Below the pieces are notes generated by a model. That model made no database searches, was not told the origin of the DNA, and saw only the letters and a list, made by a program, of their open reading frames with translations. From Parcubacteria group bacterium CG08_land_8_20_14_0_20_43_9 (lineage in GTDB: Bacteria > Patescibacteriota > Minisyncoccia > Minisyncoccales > PEYH01): a stretch of DNA of 8,653 nt. Positions 5,482-8,653 of the stretch are shown piece after piece. Every line of letters starts with the position of its first letter. The stretch's first letter is position 1. The position numbers were made by a program, and so were the translations under genes. The stretch covers positions 1-8,653 of the forward strand of contig PEYH01000007.1 in the NCBI GenBank assembly GCA_002774465.1, given 5' to 3'.

Positions 5482-7416
5482 ATGCTAAAGAATATTAAAA
5501 AAACAGACAGCCAGGAATATACGGCAAAAGACATTTTTGTTTTGAAGGGCCTTGAGCCGGTCAGGAGAAGGCCGGCAATGTATATCGGTTCAACCGGGAC
5601 AGACGGCTTGCATCATTTGATATGGGAGTGTTTAGATAACGCCATAGATGAGGCCATGGTTGGTTATGCGGACAATATTGAGGTAATTCTTTTGCCCGAC
5701 AATAAAGTCAGGGTGACGGATAATGGCAGGGGCATTCCGGTTGACATTCATCCGCAGACCAAAGTGTCTGCTTTGGAAACCGTGCTGACCACCCTTCACG
5801 CCGGGGCAAAATTCGGCAAAAAGGTTTATCAGGTTTCGGGCGGGCTGCATGGAGTTGGGGTTTCGGTTGTTTGCGCCCTTTCCTCTTTTATGAGAGTGGA
5901 GGTTTGCCGGGATGGATTTTTGTATACCCAAGAGTATTGCAAGGGGACGCCTAAAGCCAAAGTCAAGAAAGAGGGCAAGTGCAAACAAAGCGGAACGGCC
6001 GTGGTATTCCAGCCAGACAAGGAAATTTTCAAGAGCATTGCCTTTGACAAGAAAACTATCTTGAACCATTTGAGGCGGCAGGCATACTTGACAAAAGGCG
6101 TAAGAATAAAATTTGAAGACCAAAGCGCTGACAAGAAATCTGTTTATACCTTTTATTTTGAAAGCGGGCTGCGCACTTATACCAAATATTTGGCAGGGAG
6201 CAATGCTTTAATCCACGAAACGCCGTTTTACGTCTCAAAAGAGAAAGAAGGCATTTTAGTGGAGGCGGCCTTTCAGTATACTGAAGAGCAAGAGGGCTAT
6301 GAAGAAAGTTTTGCCAATAATATCTTTACTCTTGAAGGGGGAAGTCATTTGACCGGATTCAGAAGCGCTTTGACGCGAGTTCTCAATGATTACGCCAAGA
6401 AAAACAATTATTTGAAAGAAGACGAAGAGAATCTTGACGGCAGAGACGTAAGAATCGGCCTTAATGCCGCGATTTCTGTCAAGATAAAAGAGCCGCAATT
6501 TGAGGGCCAGACAAAGACCAAGCTCGGCAATCCGGAGGCGAAAACCGCAGTAGAAATGGCAATTAATGAATCTTTGACTGAATATCTGGAGCAGTATCCC
6601 CAGGACGCCAGGGCCATTCTCCAGTATTGCCTTTTGGCTGCCAAGGCCAGAAGGGCAGCCACAGCAGCTCGCCAGACAGTCCTTAGAAAGGGCGCGTTGG
6701 AAGGGTTGAGCTTGCCCGGCAAGTTGGCCGATTGTTCTTCAAAAGAGCCAGCCGAATCAGAGTTGTTTATTGTCGAAGGCGCGTCTGCCGGGGGAAGCGC
6801 GAAATCAGGGAGAGATAGAAGATTTCAAGCCATTCTGCCGTTGAGGGGAAAGATTTTGAATGTTGAGAGAGCGAAACTTAACAGAATGTTGGGCTCTGAC
6901 GAGATTAAGTCCCTGGTCATCGCTTTAGGCACTGCCATTGCCCAGGACTTTGACATTTCCAAACTGCGCTATCACAGGGTTGTTATTATGACAGATGCTG
7001 ATGTGGATGGCGCTCATATTCGGACCCTTCTGCTTACTTTGTTTTACAGGCACCTTAGGCCAGTGATAGAGCAAGGGTATTTATACATTGCCCAGCCGCC
7101 GCTTTATAAAATCCAGGATGGCAAGAGAATGGAGTATGCCTATAATGAGGCGGACAAAATAGAGATTGTTGAAGATATGCGCAAATCAGGGCCCAAGAGC
7201 GTGAATGTCCAAAGGTTCAAGGGCTTGGGCGAAATGAATGCCGACCAGCTCTGGGAAACCACTATGAATCCTGCGAACAGGACCTTGCTGAAAGTATCAA
7301 TAGAAGACGCTAAAGAAGCGGACAGAATTTTTGATGTTTTAATGGGCGAAGAGGTTTTGGCAAGAAAGCGATTTATCCAGACCCATGCCAAATATGTCAA
7401 GAATCTGGATATTTAA
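5482..7416 (+). CDS. gyrB: DNA gyrase subunit B
   Basis: ATPase subunit of gyrase, which with GyrA (not in the window) introduces negative supercoils into DNA. The N-terminal GHKL ATPase contains E49 (catalytic base) and N53 in WECLDNAIDEA, D80 in VTDNGRGIP, and the lid GGLHGVGVSVV (120-130). The transducer domain follows, with the QTK loop at 343-345. The TOPRIM domain has E432 in FIVEGASAGGSA and the metal-binding D505/D507/D509 in MTDADVDGAHIRT, then the C-terminal FKGLGEMN and FIQTHAKYVKNLDI. The 644-aa length is the short form without the E. coli insertion. ParE is hard to exclude from sequence alone, but the RDRRFQAILPLRGKILNVE segment and overall similarity favour GyrB. Odd residue: A434 replaces the usual Asp of the VEGDSAGGSA motif. 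No Shine-Dalgarno is seen, and an in-frame TAA lies just upstream (5473-5475), fixing this ATG as the first possible start. Confidence 0.94.
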   Translation: MLKNIKKTDSQEYTAKDIFVLKGLEPVRRRPAMYIGSTGTDGLHHLIWECLDNAIDEAMVGYADNIEVILLPDNKVRVTDNGRGIPVDIHPQTKVSALETVLTTLHAGAKFGKKVYQVSGGLHGVGVSVVCALSSFMRVEVCRDGFLYTQEYCKGTPKAKVKKEGKCKQSGTAVVFQPDKEIFKSIAFDKKTILNHLRRQAYLTKGVRIKFEDQSADKKSVYTFYFESGLRTYTKYLAGSNALIHETPFYVSKEKEGILVEAAFQYTEEQEGYEESFANNIFTLEGGSHLTGFRSALTRVLNDYAKKNNYLKEDEENLDGRDVRIGLNAAISVKIKEPQFEGQTKTKLGNPEAKTAVEMAINESLTEYLEQYPQDARAILQYCLLAAKARRAATAARQTVLRKGALEGLSLPGKLADCSSKEPAESELFIVEGASAGGSAKSGRDRRFQAILPLRGKILNVERAKLNRMLGSDEIKSLVIALGTAIAQDFDISKLRYHRVVIMTDADVDGAHIRTLLLTLFYRHLRPVIEQGYLYIAQPPLYKIQDGKRMEYAYNEADKIEIVEDMRKSGPKSVNVQRFKGLGEMNADQLWETTMNPANRTLLKVSIEDAKEADRIFDVLMGEEVLARKRFIQTHAKYVKNLDI

Positions 7417-7417
7417 C

Positions 7418-7445
7418 TTGACATCAATCCGGCAGATGATAATAT
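7418..7445 (+). promoter_or_regulatory. Promoter of secE-nusG-rplK
   Basis: A perfect TTGACA -35 box (7418-7423) starts two bases after the gyrB stop. The best -10 candidate is TAATAT (7440-7445) with a 16-bp spacer; TATAAG at 7443-7448 (19-bp spacer) is an alternative. The start would fall near 7452, at the foot of the hairpin at 7451-7469. Confidence 0.55.
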
Positions 7446-7450
7446 AAGGG

Positions 7451-7471
7451 AATCCCCCTTAAGGGGATTTT
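7451..7471 (+). terminator. GC-rich hairpin after gyrB, at the 5' end of the secE message
   Basis: aatcccc (7451-7457) pairs with ggggatt (7463-7469) around cttaa, with four T residues ending the stem (7468-7471). It could terminate the gyrB transcript, but the T-tract is short. Because it lies downstream of the TTGACA box, it would also form the extreme 5' end of the secE transcript, where it could protect the mRNA. Confidence 0.45.
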
Positions 7472-7496
7472 AAGGACCTTTTTGATAATAAAAATT

Positions 7497-7700
7497 ATGC
7501 CTACTATTCCGTTTCTCCACAAACTCTTTCTTTACCTCAAACAGGTAAGGACAGAGGTTAAAAAGATTAATTGGCCCACTAGAAAGGAAACAATCCGCTA
7601 TGCCCTTACAGTAGTCGTCATATCAGCAGCAGTGGCAATTTTTTTGGGTGGATTGGATTTCGTGTTTGGGTCGCTTTTGAAAACATTAATCGCCTTGTAA
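7497..7700 (+). CDS. secE: Preprotein translocase subunit SecE
   Basis: Small membrane subunit that clamps SecY in the SecYEG protein-export channel. A 67-residue protein: an amphipathic cytoplasmic helix (FLHKLFLYLKQVRTEVKK), the conserved INWPTRKET segment, then one transmembrane helix (about YALTVVVISAAVAIFLGG). This is the usual single-TM form outside gamma-proteobacteria. The ATG at 7497 is chosen, giving a start typical for the family. A TTG at 7482 in the same frame adds five residues and has AAGGA five nt upstream, so it is a real alternative. nusG follows after 6 bp, the standard secE-nusG order. Confidence 0.93.
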   Translation: MPTIPFLHKLFLYLKQVRTEVKKINWPTRKETIRYALTVVVISAAVAIFLGGLDFVFGSLLKTLIAL

Positions 7701-7706
7701 TCCTTT

Positions 7707-8252
7707 ATGCCAAAGCAAAAGATTCCTAAAACCAGGCAATGGTATGTGCTTCATACCTATTCAGGATATGAGGATTCGGTAGCCAAGAACCTGAAGCATA
7801 GGGTTGAATCGCTCGGGATGGAGGATAAAATTTTCAATGTCTTGGTGCCGAAGGAAAAAAAAATCAAGATAAAGGGCGGCAAGAGAAAGGCGACGGAAGA
7901 AAAGATTTATCCGGGGTATGTCTTGGTGGAGATGATAGTAACCGACGATTCCTGGTACGTGGTCAGGAATACCCCGAATGTTACGGGCTTTGTGGGCGCC
8001 GGGACCACGCCTGTGCCGGTTTCCCCTGATGAAATATCAGAGATAAGCCAGAGGGTGGAGAAAGAAACCCCGAAGTACGCCATAAACATCGCAGTAGGAG
8101 ACACGGTGAAAATAACCGACGGGCCTTTTAAGGAATATGAGGGCAAGGTCTCCGAACTCGACCAGGAGCAGGGGAAGATAAAGGTGATGATTAATTTATT
8201 CGGCAGAGACACCCCAGTTGAGCTTGACTCCCTGCAAGTTAAAAAAATTTAA
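7707..8252 (+). CDS. nusG: Transcription termination/antitermination protein NusG
   Basis: Elongation factor that binds RNA polymerase and modulates pausing, Rho-dependent termination and coupling with the ribosome through S10. At 181 aa it is the usual length. The NGN domain spans about 10-115, with RQWYVLHTYSGYED (10-23), KIYPGYVLVEM (66-76) and the VVRNTPNVTGFVG segment (85-97). The KOW domain is about 127-181, with VGDTVKITDGPFKEYEGKV (130-148) and INLFGRDTPVELD (162-174). No Shine-Dalgarno is visible in the 6-bp gap after secE, so translation is probably coupled. rplK starts 9 bp downstream. Confidence 0.97.
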   Translation: MPKQKIPKTRQWYVLHTYSGYEDSVAKNLKHRVESLGMEDKIFNVLVPKEKKIKIKGGKRKATEEKIYPGYVLVEMIVTDDSWYVVRNTPNVTGFVGAGTTPVPVSPDEISEISQRVEKETPKYAINIAVGDTVKITDGPFKEYEGKVSELDQEQGKIKVMINLFGRDTPVELDSLQVKKI

Positions 8253-8261
8253 CCAGCCAAT

Positions 8262-8653
8262 ATGAAGAAAATTAAAGCCATTGTCAAGCTCCAAATTTCT
8301 GCAGGCCAAGCCAATCCGGCTCCTCCGATCGGCCCGGCTTTGGCGTCACAGGGATTGAATATCGGGGAATTTTGCCAGAAGTTTAATGATGCGACCAAGG
8401 AGCAGATGGGCTCAATTATACCGGTTGAGGTTACGGTCTATGAGGACAGAACATACAATCTCAAATTAAAACAACCGCTGGCCTCTGATTTGATTAAGAA
8501 AGTCATTGGCGCCAGCAAGGGCTCCGGCACTCCGAATACTAAGAAAGTGGGCAAGCTGACCAAGGCCCAGCTCAAGGAAATCGCCAGCAGGAAGATGGCT
8601 GATTTGAATACCGATAACATTGAGCAGGCGATGAAAATAATTGCCGGCACTGC
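8262..8653 (+). CDS. rplK: Ribosomal protein L11, 3' end outside window
   Basis: Large-subunit protein that binds the GTPase-associated region of 23S rRNA and helps recruit elongation factors. The 130 complete codons visible cover nearly all of a typical 141-residue L11. The N-terminal domain shows KLQISAGQANPAPPIGPAL (9-27) with the flexible proline hinge, and GLNIGEFCQKFNDAT. The C-terminal rRNA-binding domain shows GASKGSGTPNTKKVGKLTKAQ (about 87-107) and KMADLNTDNIEQAMKIIAGT. It follows nusG by 9 bp, as in the classical secE-nusG-rplK-rplA cluster; rplA is expected next, outside the window. The ATG is preceded by no clear Shine-Dalgarno. Confidence 0.96.
   Translation, partial: MKKIKAIVKLQISAGQANPAPPIGPALASQGLNIGEFCQKFNDATKEQMGSIIPVEVTVYEDRTYNLKLKQPLASDLIKKVIGASKGSGTPNTKKVGKLTKAQLKEIASRKMADLNTDNIEQAMKIIAGT

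Noticed and set aside
3656..6722. Several 100-160 codon minus-strand open frames opposite pheT and gyrB
   Set aside because: They are antisense to strongly conserved genes and have no recognisable domains or ribosome sites.
1..8653. CRISPR arrays, tRNA or rRNA genes, insertion sequences
   Set aside because: No regularly spaced direct repeats, cloverleaf sequences, rRNA signatures or transposase genes were seen.

Overview
The window looks like a chromosomal segment of a small-genome bacterium, most likely a Candidate Phyla Radiation / Patescibacteria-type lineage. That placement is tentative. It rests on an unusually short PheT that lacks the OB-fold tRNA-binding insertion, a short (644 aa) GyrB, starts that mostly lack a Shine-Dalgarno sequence, almost exclusive use of TAA stops, and moderate GC with AT-rich accessory DNA. 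No in-frame TGA occurs in the core genes, so the standard code (or code 11) fits.

Region 1 (1-1675) is very AT-rich. It holds the 3' part of an N6-adenine DNA methyltransferase gene, overlapped by 38 bp by a gene for a PD-(D/E)XK nuclease. Together they look like a type II restriction-modification pair cut by the left window edge.

Region 2 (1676-2331) has no obvious conserved gene but is not empty. It contains (a) a minus-strand, coding-like gene tail that converges on the nuclease gene with overlapping stop codons, (b) a 27-bp perfect palindrome with T-tract, and (c) a compact GC-rich (about 61% by hand count over 1981-2220) cassette. The cassette has a textbook extended -10 promoter, a structured leader, the only strong Shine-Dalgarno in the window, a 94-codon ORF for a single-pass membrane protein, and an intrinsic terminator directly after the stop. 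This cassette is the most novel-looking object in the window.

Region 3 (2284-8653) is housekeeping and all on the + strand: pheS and pheT (both subunits of phenylalanyl-tRNA synthetase), gyrB (DNA gyrase subunit B), then secE, nusG and rplK (cut by the right edge). pheS has its own promoter and gives a nearly leaderless mRNA. pheS, pheT and gyrB are separated by only 22-23 bp and could be co-transcribed. A perfect TTGACA box just after gyrB and a GC-rich hairpin start the secE-nusG-rplK unit, which is the classical order for protein export, transcription elongation and ribosomal stalk-base genes.

The three regions differ sharply in base composition (about 30%, 61% and mid-40s % GC by hand counts of sample lines). 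This suggests that the restriction-modification genes and the small GC-rich gene were acquired separately from the core operons.
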